Source: CAZSAK01 sp964605155
GTDB lineage: Bacteria > Pseudomonadota > Gammaproteobacteria > SZUA-140
Direction: 5' to 3'
DNA: 64,000 nt
NCBI GenBank assembly: GCA_964605155.1
Contig: CAZSAK010000017.1
Coordinates: forward strand, 5,144 to 69,143
Below are positions 52,797 through 61,802 of the stretch, piece after piece. Below the pieces are notes generated by a model. It searched no databases and was not told where the DNA came from. It saw only the letters and a program-made list of their open reading frames with translations. The position numbers were made by a program, and so were the translations under genes. Within the stretch, counting starts at the first letter, position 1. Each line of letters opens with the position of its first letter.

Positions 52797-53342
52797 ATGC
52801 GCCATTCTTTACATAACTTGAGGACCATATATCTCCTGATCCTCGCGGTCATAATGCCCGTCCCGGTGGCCGATGCCGCCGACCCGTTCGCCGATTTCGG
52901 TATAGAAATCCCCAGGACAAGGGTGGATGCCCCGGGGTTCACCCTCACGACGATAAAGGGTGAAACGGTAAAACTGTCCAACTATCACGGCAAGGTTGTG
53001 CTGCTTAACTTCTGGGCGACCTGGTGCGAACCCTGCCGGGACGAGATGCCGTCCATGCAAGCACTGTGGGGACATTTCAAGGACAAGGATTTTGTCATTC
53101 TGGCGGTTGCAGCGGACAGGGGCAACAAAAAAGGCATCGCCAGATTTGTCGGAAAATACAAGCTGACCTATCCCGTCCCACTGGACCCGGACGGTACGGT
53201 AAGAAACACCTACGAGGTCGTGGGGCTGCCGATGACCTATCTGATCGGCAGGGACGGCAAGATATCCGGCCGCCTGCTTTCGTCCCGCGACTGGTCGAGC
53301 GCTGCAAGCATAGCTGTAATCGAAGATCTGCTGCAGCGCTAA
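52797..53342 (+). CDS. TlpA/ResA-type periplasmic thioredoxin
   Basis: A 181-residue exported thiol-disulfide oxidoreductase. A signal peptide (cleavage near VADAAD) is followed by a thioredoxin fold with the active site WCEPC (Cys77, Cys80), the TlpA opening APGFTLTTIKGETVKLSNYHGKV (given as residues 45-67), and the cis-Pro segment VVGLPMTYLIG. Such proteins often reduce cytochrome c apoproteins or metal-site cysteines. With a cytochrome c and a Cys-rich barrel upstream, that job fits. No clear ribosome-binding site is seen. It converges on dipZ, about 110 bases apart. Confidence 0.92.
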   Translation: MRHSLHNLRTIYLLILAVIMPVPVADAADPFADFGIEIPRTRVDAPGFTLTTIKGETVKLSNYHGKVVLLNFWATWCEPCRDEMPSMQALWGHFKDKDFVILAVAADRGNKKGIARFVGKYKLTYPVPLDPDGTVRNTYEVVGLPMTYLIGRDGKISGRLLSSRDWSSAASIAVIEDLLQR

Positions 53343-53453
53343 ACAGATTGAACAACAGAAGGATCTAACCCTGATATCCGTATGATGGACAACTGGTGAC
53401 GATCCTATCCTTTAGCTGTTACGGATCTGCAGACATTGTCCGATTGCCAGGGT

Positions 53454-55286
53454 CTAGCCAAAGGTAAAGGCAAAGGCCTGTACACCCGGGTCGAGGAAAT
53501 GGATCTCGAAGGTGTGATCCATGACCTCGCCGTTCTGCCGCACCAGCTGGTAGAGGCGTTGACCGGTGACGATGCCCCGGCCATCGATGCCGGTATCCGT
53601 TCCGTGGTCATCACCGGGCGCCTTGCCGTCGAAGGTGACCAGGAACTGGACCGAATTACCGCTCGGCGGCGGTCCCAGCACCAGATGCAGATCGCGGGCA
53701 TGAAACCTGAAGACGATACTGCCCTCGTTGCTGTTGAGCGTGGCGTGTTCGCCGTCGATCGTCCAGTTACCCGCCAGCCCCCATTGATTGAGTCGCGGAG
53801 TATCCACCGTATAGTCATGAGGTTCGTCCTCGACTGGGCCGCCGGGCGAAACGAAATGCTCGGCGCGGTTATAACCGATATAGGTTTCATGCGATCGAAC
53901 GTCGTGCCGATCGGATGCGGCCTCCACGCCCGATGCCTTGACCGTCGCCAGGCCTGCAGACAAATCGGACTGTCCCGCCTCGGCGAGCAGTTCCCGGATG
54001 ACCTTTTCCGATTCATCGTATTCACCCTCACCGAAATGGTGATAACGGATGCGACCCTGCGCATCGATAAAATAATGCGCCGGCCAGTAATGATTCTCAA
54101 AGGCCTTCCAGATGGCATAGTGATTATCGACGGCCACCGGATAATTGATATTGAGATCCGCGATGGCATTCTTCACATTGCCGATATCCTTTTCAAAGGC
54201 AAACTCCGGAGAGTGCACGCCGATCACCACCAGCCCCTCATCTCGGTATTTCTCGGCCCACGCCCGCACATAAGGAATGGTGCGCAGGCAATTGATGCAC
54301 GAATAGGTCCAGAAATCGACCAGCACCACCTTGCCTTTCAGATCTTCCCTCGTCAACGGCGGTGAGTTCAGCCATTCAACCGCACCGCTCAAGGGCGGCA
54401 TGTTACCCTCAACAGGCAATCGCTCGGCCTGTGCCCGCAGGGCGGCGATCATCATCGGCGTTGCCTCGGAACCGCCATTCATCGCCACGGATTTATCCGC
54501 CATAGACGTCGAGGACAATAACGCCGAGTCCTGTGCCGATACATCCTGACCGGATGCGGAATGGAATTCATCGAGCAGACCCTGCTCCAGTGAAGCGGTC
54601 CGCGCAAGGGATATCTTCGTCAACACGCCGGTATCGAGTCCCAGTGCGATGGCACCCACGGCGACAAGCACCAGAACGCCGATCCCCTTCCTGACCCATT
54701 CGCCAATGCCGAGCGAGCGTTTCATCGCTGTAAATACCCGGCCACCCACGAGCAGGGCGAGCGCCAGTGATGTCGCCGCACCGGCTGCGTACGCGAGCAA
54801 TAACAAGGAGGTCTGTACCGTAGCACCTTCAAGCGCGGCACTCGCCAGGATCAGGCCCAGTATGGGGCCCGCACACGGTGCCCACAGCAGGCCGGTGGCT
54901 ACACCCAGCATCAGGGGAGCCCAGAGGGTACCGCCATGATCACCGCTATCGCCGTCGACCGACTGCGACAACCGCGAACCCAGGGCAACGACGGGCCTCG
55001 TCAAGCGCTCGGACAAGGCGGGAAACACCAGCGTCAGACCAAGCAACGCGAGGACAACCAGCGCCACGATACGACCATATTCATTGGCCTGTACGGCCCA
55101 GCCGCCACCAATGGCGGCAAGGGTTGCAACCAGGGCGAATGTCGCGGCCATGCCGATGAGCATCGGCAGTCCGTTACGCATGAAGGGTTGGTCGGCGCGG
55201 GCAAACACGAATGGCAGAACGGGCAGGATACAGGGGCTGACAATCGTCAGGACCCCACCGAGATAGGACAAGATAAACAGGATCAT
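53454..55286 (-). CDS. dipZ: DipZ-type fusion: CcdA-like membrane domain plus thioredoxin domain
   Basis: A 610-residue protein that should carry electrons from cytoplasmic thioredoxin across the inner membrane. The N-terminal half is CcdA-like, with about six helices and the reactive cysteines in SPCILPVLPF (Cys19) and WAPCAGPILG. A linker of about 70 residues follows. Next is a thioredoxin-like domain with the active site CINC (Cys330, Cys333) in FWTYSCINCLRTIPYV. A C-terminal beta domain (residues about 470-610) of the galactose-binding-like type closes the protein. This layout is that of mycobacterial DipZ. The ATG at 55286 follows AAAGGATAG. It is convergent with the TlpA gene, its likely redox partner. 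Confidence 0.92.
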   Translation of the reverse strand: MILFILSYLGGVLTIVSPCILPVLPFVFARADQPFMRNGLPMLIGMAATFALVATLAAIGGGWAVQANEYGRIVALVVLALLGLTLVFPALSERLTRPVVALGSRLSQSVDGDSGDHGGTLWAPLMLGVATGLLWAPCAGPILGLILASAALEGATVQTSLLLLAYAAGAATSLALALLVGGRVFTAMKRSLGIGEWVRKGIGVLVLVAVGAIALGLDTGVLTKISLARTASLEQGLLDEFHSASGQDVSAQDSALLSSTSMADKSVAMNGGSEATPMMIAALRAQAERLPVEGNMPPLSGAVEWLNSPPLTREDLKGKVVLVDFWTYSCINCLRTIPYVRAWAEKYRDEGLVVIGVHSPEFAFEKDIGNVKNAIADLNINYPVAVDNHYAIWKAFENHYWPAHYFIDAQGRIRYHHFGEGEYDESEKVIRELLAEAGQSDLSAGLATVKASGVEAASDRHDVRSHETYIGYNRAEHFVSPGGPVEDEPHDYTVDTPRLNQWGLAGNWTIDGEHATLNSNEGSIVFRFHARDLHLVLGPPPSGNSVQFLVTFDGKAPGDDHGTDTGIDGRGIVTGQRLYQLVRQNGEVMDHTFEIHFLDPGVQAFAFTFG

Positions 55287-55526
55287 GGTTGGCTATCCTT
55301 TAAACTCTGGATCGAATAAGAATCTAGTAACTTCAGATTCAAAGGATAGGTTTTATCTATCAACAAAGCATCACGATAGATTCACAAATTCATCACGATC
55401 CTGCACCAGGGAGCCGTCCAATATTCGGATCCGGATAAATACAACTGTCATCTGAATTAATACAGGAAACGGATTAACCCCGGCAAGGAAGGGCCGACTC
55501 CGAATTCCATCTGTTCCCATACCATT

Positions 55527-55973
55527 TCAATCCGGAATCTCCGGCTCGACGAGTTGCGCTAGTTGCATGAGCGATTCCTGCCAACCGAGATAGCAGGCCT
55601 CGGGTGGAATCGCTTCGGGTATCCCTTCCTGCACGATATCCAGCTTGGTTCCGCAGGAAACCTGTTTCAGGGTGACTATTGTCTGCATTTCGCCGGGTAG
55701 ATTGGGGTCGTCGAACTTGTCCGTGTATCGGATACGCTCGGAGGGCACAAGCTCCAGATACTCACCGCCGAACGCGTGGCCCTTGCCTGTCGTAAAGTTC
55801 TTGAACGACATCCTGTAGCTACCGCCCACCCGGACATCCATATGATGGACCGTGCAGGTAAAACCATACGGTGGAATCCATTTCGCCATCGCATCGGCGT
55901 CGGTGAACGCGCGATATGTCTTTTCGGGTGTCGTCCGAAGCACCCGATGCAGTCGGATTGTGTTTGTAGTCAT
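55527..55973 (-). CDS. SRPBCC (AHSA1/START-like) domain protein
   Basis: A 148-residue single-domain protein with the AHSA1-like pattern: IRLHRVLRTTPEKTYRAFTD at the N-terminus, AKWIPPYGF, VRVGGSYRMSF, a central ERIRYTDKF and a C-terminal GWQESLMQLAQLVE helix. The fold makes a hydrophobic pocket for small ligands; the ligand is unknown. It begins two bases after the stop of the 82-residue gene upstream, so the two are co-translated. Confidence 0.9.
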   Translation of the reverse strand: MTTNTIRLHRVLRTTPEKTYRAFTDADAMAKWIPPYGFTCTVHHMDVRVGGSYRMSFKNFTTGKGHAFGGEYLELVPSERIRYTDKFDDPNLPGEMQTIVTLKQVSCGTKLDIVQEGIPEAIPPEACYLGWQESLMQLAQLVEPEIPD

Positions 55974-55975
55974 GA

Positions 55976-56224
55976 CTATCCCGCCTTTGCGTTATATTGC
56001 CTGATCGAATACTGCTGGCTTAAGTGTTTGATACTCTCACCGGCGCAGGCGTATTCATGATACATATCGTCAAGATAATCAACGATGTCTTCTGCCGGCA
56101 TTGATGACGGAATTTCCAAATCATCCCCCGGCGAACGCATGCCCGTTCCCAGCCGATACACTACCCATGCATTGCCCTCTCGATGCATCTCCAGTTGAAA
56201 GCGTCCGTAGACATCGAATTTCAC
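55976..56224 (-). CDS. Conserved small protein upstream of the SRPBCC gene
   Basis: An 82-residue soluble protein. The opening MKFDVYGRFQLEMHREGNAW, VVYRLGTGMR and the acidic helix AEDIVDYLDDMYHEYA form a pattern I have seen in small conserved proteins (possibly DUF7661, from memory). No enzyme motif is visible. It is translationally linked to the SRPBCC gene. Confidence 0.7.
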   Translation of the reverse strand: MKFDVYGRFQLEMHREGNAWVVYRLGTGMRSPGDDLEIPSSMPAEDIVDYLDDMYHEYACAGESIKHLSQQYSIRQYNAKAG

Positions 56225-56392
56225 AAATCAACACCGGTTAAACAAACTGCCGGTTTGACAATTATACTGGAACTTTTGGTTGCCCGGACTCAAGCCATCA
56301 GACGACCCTGTCTTGCCATCATCCCGTCTCCTCATGAATCCCCGCAGATCACCGATAAAGGCTTATCAAGCATCCAAAACAGGTGAAATACC

Positions 56393-56938
56393 ATGCAAAG
56401 ACCAATGACCAGGCTATTGTTTATTATGTTTTTTTCTGCCTTCCTGGGCGCTTGCGGGCCCATGGCCGTACGGCCGGTCTCCAGCCCCGAGATGGCAGCC
56501 GCCTACGGCAACATCACGCTGCCCGAGGGCAATATTACCAACGTCATGTTGTACAAGGTGGGGGAGGTCTATGCACCACCGTTCAAATCTCCTCCCAAGG
56601 GTCATATCTACACCAACGGTAATTTCTTTTTCGAAAACCTGCAGCCCGGCAAGTATTTCCTGATGGGTTTCATGTCAGGTCAGAAGGCCTTCTACTTCAA
56701 CTACCGTGGCGTGGAGAAAGAGAAATTCATCCATGAGGTCGCCATCGACATCAAGCCTGGTTCAACCACCTATGTGGGCAGTTACGAAGTAACGGGCATC
56801 GACCGCAATTTTTTCAAGAGTGATACCTTTGATATCAGACGCAGCGACAAGCCAGGCAGGAACACCATCCTGGCACACTTGAAAGAGGCTGCGGCCGGTA
56901 CGGGCTGGGATGAACGTTTTGAACAGGCAATGAAATAA
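56393..56938 (+). CDS. Predicted lipoprotein with a prealbumin-like domain, unknown function
   Basis: A 181-residue lipoprotein: signal peptide with lipobox FLGAC (Cys21). Then follows a beta-rich domain with GHIYTNGNFFFENLQPGKYFL, a pattern like the carboxypeptidase-regulatory/prealbumin fold, and STTYVGSYEV. The C-terminal 40 residues are helical and charged. No family name is certain. It is probably anchored in a membrane and faces the periplasm. It stands alone. Confidence 0.72.
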   Translation: MQRPMTRLLFIMFFSAFLGACGPMAVRPVSSPEMAAAYGNITLPEGNITNVMLYKVGEVYAPPFKSPPKGHIYTNGNFFFENLQPGKYFLMGFMSGQKAFYFNYRGVEKEKFIHEVAIDIKPGSTTYVGSYEVTGIDRNFFKSDTFDIRRSDKPGRNTILAHLKEAAAGTGWDERFEQAMK

Positions 56939-57198
56939 CCGGAACTTAAACCTGCAATGCTCCCCAAGTTATGAGGGCACCTTAATCTATGGGTGCACCT
57001 TATCTAATGGTCATCTGGATATCTACAGTAGATTTGCTGTTTCCCTTCTCTTTCCTAAATTGTCCTCGACAAGGATGTTATAAGGTGATTATATAATTAC
57101 AGCCGTTCCAGAGTTTCCTCGTGGTATCTATTTTTTATTGTTTTCCTCTGGTCCGTACCGTTCCCTCACACCTATGCACATACATGGAGACAGCACAG

Positions 57199-58047
57199 AT
57201 GAAAAAGGCCTGGTATCCAGTTGCAATTTCGCTGTTAGCCTTGACCATCTACCTTGACGGTGATAACAACTTACTGCCGTCTATGGCACACGCCGCATCT
57301 ATGCCGGGACCGAATATCGTAAATGTCGTAGCCAGAGACTATGAGTTCGAGATGCCGGATACCTTGTCGGCGGGACCGACCCTGTTCCACCTGACCAACG
57401 ATGGCGAACAACTCCATCACATGACACTTGTGAAACTCGAACAAGGCAAGACCCTAGCAGATTTCACCGCGCTCCCTCCCGGCCCAGCCCCTGTATGGGC
57501 GGTATTCATGGGCGGGCCGAACGCGACGTTGCCGAAAGGCGGACAGAGCGAAGACATCGTTGACCTGTCACCCGGCAACTACGCCGTTATCTGTATCATC
57601 CCGGATGCAGACGGCAAGCTCCATACGATGAAGGGCATGGTCAAGGCACTGACTGTGACGCCATCCTCGCAGGCCCGGGCTATGCCGTCCAGCGACGTGA
57701 CACTGACACTCACGAATTATGCATTTTCGTTATCTGCGCCTCTGACCGCTGGCAGGCATACCATTCAGGTCGTCAATCACGGAACCCAGATACATGAAGC
57801 GGTATTATTCCGTCTCGAACCGGGCAAAACAGGTGAGGACGTCTTTAATTGGGTAGGCGGTGGTTTCCAGGGACCCCCGCCGGGCGCCCCGCTAGGTGGC
57901 GGTGGACCCGAGGCACCGGGCAAGATAAATACCTGGCCTGTCGACCTGACAGCCGGGCATTACGCGCTGATCTGCTTTTTGCCTGACTCAAAGGATGCGA
58001 AACCCCATGCCGCGCACGGGATGATCTACAATTTCGAGGTCCTGTAA
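57199..58047 (+). CDS. Exported protein with two cupredoxin-like domains
   Basis: A 282-residue exported protein; the start at 57199 begins a signal peptide (MKKAWYPVA, cleavage near AHAAS), and GGAGA stands upstream. Two copies of a domain of about 115 residues follow. Each has a His after strand 3 (EQLHHMTLVKL; TQIHEAVLFRL) and a C-terminal ligand loop with Cys, His and Met (VICIIPDADGKLHTMKGM; LICFLPDSKDAKPHAAHGM). The order His, Cys, His, Met is that of type 1 copper sites, though the Cys-to-His loop (9-10 residues) is longer than in plastocyanin. Copper binding is inferred. No partner is adjacent. Confidence 0.78.
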   Translation: MKKAWYPVAISLLALTIYLDGDNNLLPSMAHAASMPGPNIVNVVARDYEFEMPDTLSAGPTLFHLTNDGEQLHHMTLVKLEQGKTLADFTALPPGPAPVWAVFMGGPNATLPKGGQSEDIVDLSPGNYAVICIIPDADGKLHTMKGMVKALTVTPSSQARAMPSSDVTLTLTNYAFSLSAPLTAGRHTIQVVNHGTQIHEAVLFRLEPGKTGEDVFNWVGGGFQGPPPGAPLGGGGPEAPGKINTWPVDLTAGHYALICFLPDSKDAKPHAAHGMIYNFEVL

Positions 58048-58108
58048 ATGGCCTCGCATAATACATGTAGCTATCGATCGCAACATAATCAACGGTATGA
58101 ATGATTCT

Positions 58109-58570
58109 TTATACCTGTGTCGGACCTTGTTGCCTTTCCGACTCTTTCTTTAAGTCACTCAATGCCTGCGCCAGCACACCATCCAGTATCTTGTGTATTC
58201 GGCCGGCAAAGAGTGAAACGAACACACCTTCCAACGATTCTTCGGTGCGCACCTTTGTCCCGTTTTCATCGGGCTCAAGTTCACATACATGAACTCCCTT
58301 TACGCCCATGACAGAGCCGGACCATGCAATCCGGTTTGGCTCGCTTACCTCTTTGAGTCGCGACCTGATCTTCAGGCCCTCCGCCACCCATCTAAATTCA
58401 GTTCCCTCTGCAACAGGCCCATGTAGATCCATCTCCGTGATACTTTCATTCCATTGCGGCCAGTTTTCCAGACCGCTCAATATGCCCCACACCACTTCCA
58501 GTGGCGCATGTACAAACGTTTCACGGGAGGCGAAGGCGGGTGCATTCTTGTCGATATCAATACGAGTCAT
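58109..58570 (-). CDS. SRPBCC (polyketide cyclase-like) domain protein
   Basis: A 153-residue START-like protein: ASRETFVHAPLEVVWGILSG, then ENWPQWNESI, a central GTEFRWVAEGLKIRSRLKEV, and GTKVRTEESLEGV before a last amphipathic helix. The start at 58570 is preferred to an open frame extending to 58714 because the family fold begins here; no strong ribosome-binding site is seen. Ligand unknown. It is convergent with the cupredoxin gene. Confidence 0.85.
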   Translation of the reverse strand: MTRIDIDKNAPAFASRETFVHAPLEVVWGILSGLENWPQWNESITEMDLHGPVAEGTEFRWVAEGLKIRSRLKEVSEPNRIAWSGSVMGVKGVHVCELEPDENGTKVRTEESLEGVFVSLFAGRIHKILDGVLAQALSDLKKESERQQGPTQV

Positions 58571-58845
58571 CAAGAGTTCATGGGCTAAGAAGGAAGATTG
58601 AAGAGTAAATACAGGCTGCGTTATTTTATTATATATCAAGTTGGCCCGATCCTGGTTGATCAGACGCAACCTGCTATCATCAGTCCTGTTGCTCCGGGCA
58701 CATGCACATAACACTTTTCTCTTGTGATCTGAATTCCCGTCACTGGAGAAGAATCTTGATTAAACCTGGAATGACTTGAGACCTCTTGTTATCCTGCTCT
58801 CAAACGTGCTCTTGAGTAAACGATACAGGTGAGCGTGGAGGTGGA

Positions 58846-59490
58846 ATGATCATGACGTATAAACGGGTAATGATGGTGGGCGTGGTGCTGGCCCTGGCCG
58901 GCTGTAACAAGCCACCGCAGGATGATACGCCAAAGGATGCTATGCCGAAGGATGGTATGAATGCGCAGCTGGACAGGATCCGCACCCTGGAGATTCAGTC
59001 GACGCTGATCTCGGTAGAAGCGGCCTGTTCCGAACCCACCGACCGCGACCTGCTCGTCGATGGGGCGCTCGCGCTGCTGCGCCGTGCTACCGCCGGGCGG
59101 GAGATGGCACGCATTCATCAGATGATGGGTAATATGACTATGGACAAACCTGGCGACATGCCTGAAAAATCCAGTCCCGCGCCCGCGTCGCCCCAGCAGG
59201 CCATGCACACCACCGTTCACCGGGTCGGAGGTGATGAATTCGACCTTCTGGATGCCATGACCCGTCCGCCCGGGCTGAGCTGCGCCCAACTACAACCTGT
59301 GAGCCTGGCGGCCACGGCCGCGGCGCTGCGACAGCATCATGAATCAAACGCAACGCGGAACATGGACAAGGTCCTTGATACCGAGGTGGACAGGGCTGCG
59401 GAAAAACTCGACAATGCGGTGCAAACGTCCATCACTGACAAGACACCGGATGTGGTGCGTAAACTGGCACTGGCACTGCAGAAAATCTGA
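58846..59490 (+). CDS. Predicted lipoprotein, unknown function
   Basis: A 214-residue lipoprotein: lipobox LALAGC (Cys20), an Asp/Lys/Pro-rich linker, then a helical region. A second part is rich in Met and Pro (MMGNMTMDKPGDMPEK), followed by another helical stretch rich in Ala. GGAGGTGGA precedes the ATG. No domain is recognised. Confidence 0.72.
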   Translation: MIMTYKRVMMVGVVLALAGCNKPPQDDTPKDAMPKDGMNAQLDRIRTLEIQSTLISVEAACSEPTDRDLLVDGALALLRRATAGREMARIHQMMGNMTMDKPGDMPEKSSPAPASPQQAMHTTVHRVGGDEFDLLDAMTRPPGLSCAQLQPVSLAATAAALRQHHESNATRNMDKVLDTEVDRAAEKLDNAVQTSITDKTPDVVRKLALALQKI

Positions 59491-59550
59491 AAGAGTTGTC
59501 AGGCATGATGCGAAGAATTAAGTGAAAACAGGCTTTACTCAACCCTGTTG

Positions 59551-59787
59551 CTAATCCTCAGGCAATGCATCAAATTCCTTTTTCTTGTTTTCGAACCAGC
59601 TCTTCATCGCATCCGGTGCCTTCATAATCTCTTGCATTTCACTCATTGCCCTGAGATGAGCTTCATCCTTTTTTTGAAACATTTCCATACCATGCTGTTT
59701 ACTCATCTCTGCGATCTCTTCAAAAGAATTCGCATGAAATTCCTTATCACATGCCCCTCCAAGTTGTCTGCAGCTCATCGTTTTCAT
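59551..59787 (-). CDS. DUF1059-like small protein
   Basis: A 78-residue soluble protein with the DUF1059 opening MKTMSCRQLGGACDKEFHA and a following SFEEIAEMSKQHGMEMF. Cys6 and Cys13 are the conserved pair of the family. Function is unknown. It is the last gene of a leftward series that starts with the phosphoketolase. Confidence 0.85.
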   Translation of the reverse strand: MKTMSCRQLGGACDKEFHANSFEEIAEMSKQHGMEMFQKKDEAHLRAMSEMQEIMKAPDAMKSWFENKKKEFDALPED

Positions 59788-59882
59788 CTTTGTATCCTTC
59801 GATAGATTATCAATTCGATATAAAGGTTCAATATCATATGGCTATCTCCCGGTTCCAGCCTTCCTGAATTATTTGCCATTCG

Positions 59883-60782
59883 TTAGCGCAAATGCTCATC
59901 GAAAAAGCCAAGCGTACGTGACCAGGCGAGCTCGGCCTCCCTGGGTGCATAGCGTGCGGTGGAGTCGTTGTGAAAACCGTGGTTGACGCCATCGTATATA
60001 TAGGCAACATAATCCGCATGATTCGCTTTCAGGGTCTTCTCGTAGCCTGGCCAGGTTGCATTCACACGATCATCGAGTCCGGCGAAATGCAGCATCAACG
60101 GCCCTTTGACATTTGCACGTAGTTCCTCCGCGGCGGGAGTGCCGTAAAACGGCACTGCTGCATCGATTTCATCGGGGATCCTTGCAGCGAGCATATTCAC
60201 GATGTATCCACCATAGCAGAAACCCACGGCACCAAGCTTCCCACTGCTGCTGCCATGGTGCTTCAGAAAGTGTGCCGTAGCGATAAAATCCTCCTCCAGT
60301 TTGGAACTATCCATACCACTTTGCATCGCACGACCATCATCGTCATTGCCGGGATAGCCACCAAGCGGGTACAAGGCGTCGGGGGCAAAGGCCAGGAAAC
60401 CCTGCTTGGCCAGGCGACGGGCGACATCCTTGATATACGGATTCAATCCGCGGTTTTCATGTACCACCAGCACAGCCGGCAGTTTTCCGTCGACGCTGGT
60501 GGGTGTGACGAGATAACCCTCGCATTCACCGTAGCCCCTGGGCGATGGAAACCTGGTGAATCTGGACTTGATGTCGGGGTCGTTAAAGGATACCTGTTCG
60601 GCCAGAGCGTAATCAGGTAGCAATGCACTCGCCAACATGCTCATGCTCAAGCCGAGTGCGACAAGGCGCGCCATGAATGTACGTCTGTCGATCAGACCAT
60701 GTGCATACTCGTCATACCAATCGAAGGCCTCTTGAGGGATAGCCCGGCAAGCACCTTTTTTGGAGAGTGATTTGGTTTCCAT
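59883..60782 (-). CDS. Dienelactone hydrolase family protein with Tat-type signal
   Basis: A 299-residue alpha/beta hydrolase. The triad residues are Cys in GFCYGGY, Asp in GLDDRVN and His in GVNHGFHND, as in dienelactone hydrolase. The N-terminus has about 30 residues before DRRTFMARLVALGLS (twin Arg 33-34), a Tat signal with cleavage near YALA, so the enzyme is probably exported folded. The start at 60782 follows AGGAGGGACTCC. The natural substrate is unknown. It is co-directional with the genes from phosphoketolase downward but has its own gap of about 130 bases. Confidence 0.9.
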   Translation of the reverse strand: METKSLSKKGACRAIPQEAFDWYDEYAHGLIDRRTFMARLVALGLSMSMLASALLPDYALAEQVSFNDPDIKSRFTRFPSPRGYGECEGYLVTPTSVDGKLPAVLVVHENRGLNPYIKDVARRLAKQGFLAFAPDALYPLGGYPGNDDDGRAMQSGMDSSKLEEDFIATAHFLKHHGSSSGKLGAVGFCYGGYIVNMLAARIPDEIDAAVPFYGTPAAEELRANVKGPLMLHFAGLDDRVNATWPGYEKTLKANHADYVAYIYDGVNHGFHNDSTARYAPREAELAWSRTLGFFDEHLR

Positions 60783-60911
60783 GGAGTCCCTCCTGATTAA
60801 CAGTATCGAAGAGAATACCAAACAATGATTTAGGACTTAAAGGAATGATTGAACTTGATAACAGGTAGCCTTTTAAATAATTAGATGAATCGGGGGTTAA
60901 TCCCTTTTTGG

Positions 60912-61592
60912 TTACAATTCACTCTTCCTTAACGCGTAGACAAGGGCTCTGCGTAACGAATCCAGAAGGGAATCGTAGGCTGTGCTTTTTGTGTTTTTAC
61001 CCAGTTTTTTCATCAAGTCGTCCTGTGCCTGCATAGCCTCATGAAGGGGAATATCCAGATCATCACATGCAAGCATGTGGCGCGCATCCTTAAGGAGTTT
61101 TTCAGGATTGCCATTTCTGTCACCTTGCATAATGTCCTCTGCATTGCCAATAAAGTCATCGGCAGCAATCACAGTCGCATCGTTTGGTAGCGTTAGCAGA
61201 TTAGTCTGTAACACGGGGAACCAGGCAAGCATCTGATCGTAATTATCGCCAGTCTTTGCCTTTAATACAGCATCGATCAACTGAATGGTGCGTGCCGCCG
61301 CTCCGCGACTGGCGGCCAGATGCAATATGGTCCTGGCGGAGATCAGGTCACTGGCCGCTGTCGCATAGTCCTTATCAATCATTGCCGCCCTGGATCGCAT
61401 GGTCAGATCCAGGCTGGCGGAGAGCTCTTCTGCTGTGACCAGTAGGATATCCGTTCCGGGACAGTAGCCCCCGGGTTTTGGTGAGAGAGTTTTGGTAGTT
61501 GCTGCGGTGACTTGCGTACAGAACAGCAGTAACAGCAAAGGTATACATGCCCAAAACACGCGGTTACTAGTATATACAGGTTGTCGATTCAT
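60912..61592 (-). CDS. Exported helical protein, unknown function
   Basis: A 226-residue protein with a signal peptide (hydrophobic FWACIPLLLLLFC, cleavage near VTAAT) and an all-helical mature part (AAMIDKDYATAASDLISART, MLAWFPVLQTNLLTL). It has two Cys (GYCPG and MLACDDL) that could form a disulfide. No family recognised. It lies 45 bases after the DUF3096 gene on the same strand. Confidence 0.7.
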   Translation of the reverse strand: MNRQPVYTSNRVFWACIPLLLLLFCTQVTAATTKTLSPKPGGYCPGTDILLVTAEELSASLDLTMRSRAAMIDKDYATAASDLISARTILHLAASRGAAARTIQLIDAVLKAKTGDNYDQMLAWFPVLQTNLLTLPNDATVIAADDFIGNAEDIMQGDRNGNPEKLLKDARHMLACDDLDIPLHEAMQAQDDLMKKLGKNTKSTAYDSLLDSLRRALVYALRKSEL

Positions 61593-61637
61593 TGGTGTTC
61601 ATCCTTATTCAAGTAAATTGAATTTATTGCTCACCGC

Positions 61638-61799
61638 TCATAACACCCACGGCAGCAACCCCACGAGGCCAAACAGGATCAGATAGGACGCGACGATATA
61701 GCTTAATAATCTGGGCCAGATCAGAATCGCGATCCCTGCCAGCAACGAGATCAGCGATGGTCCCATCAGAATATATTGTGTCGAGATTTCAGGGGACAT
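61638..61799 (-). CDS. DUF3096-like 53-residue membrane protein
   Basis: A small gene that a 60-residue cut-off would miss. It starts with ATG at 61799, three bases after the PPK2 stop, and ends with TGA at 61638-61640. The protein has two hydrophobic segments: GPSLISLLAGIAILIWPRLL and YIVASYLILFGLVGLLPWVL. The pattern PLISLxAGIxILIxPRLLxYIVAxYLI is that of DUF3096. Probably an inner-membrane protein, co-translated with ppk2. Confidence 0.82.
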   Translation of the reverse strand: MSPEISTQYILMGPSLISLLAGIAILIWPRLLSYIVASYLILFGLVGLLPWVL

Positions 61800-61802
61800 T
61801 CA

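Noticed and set aside
53436..54365. 309-codon plus-strand frame over dipZ
   Set aside because: Antisense shadow of dipZ; no motif and no ribosome-binding site.
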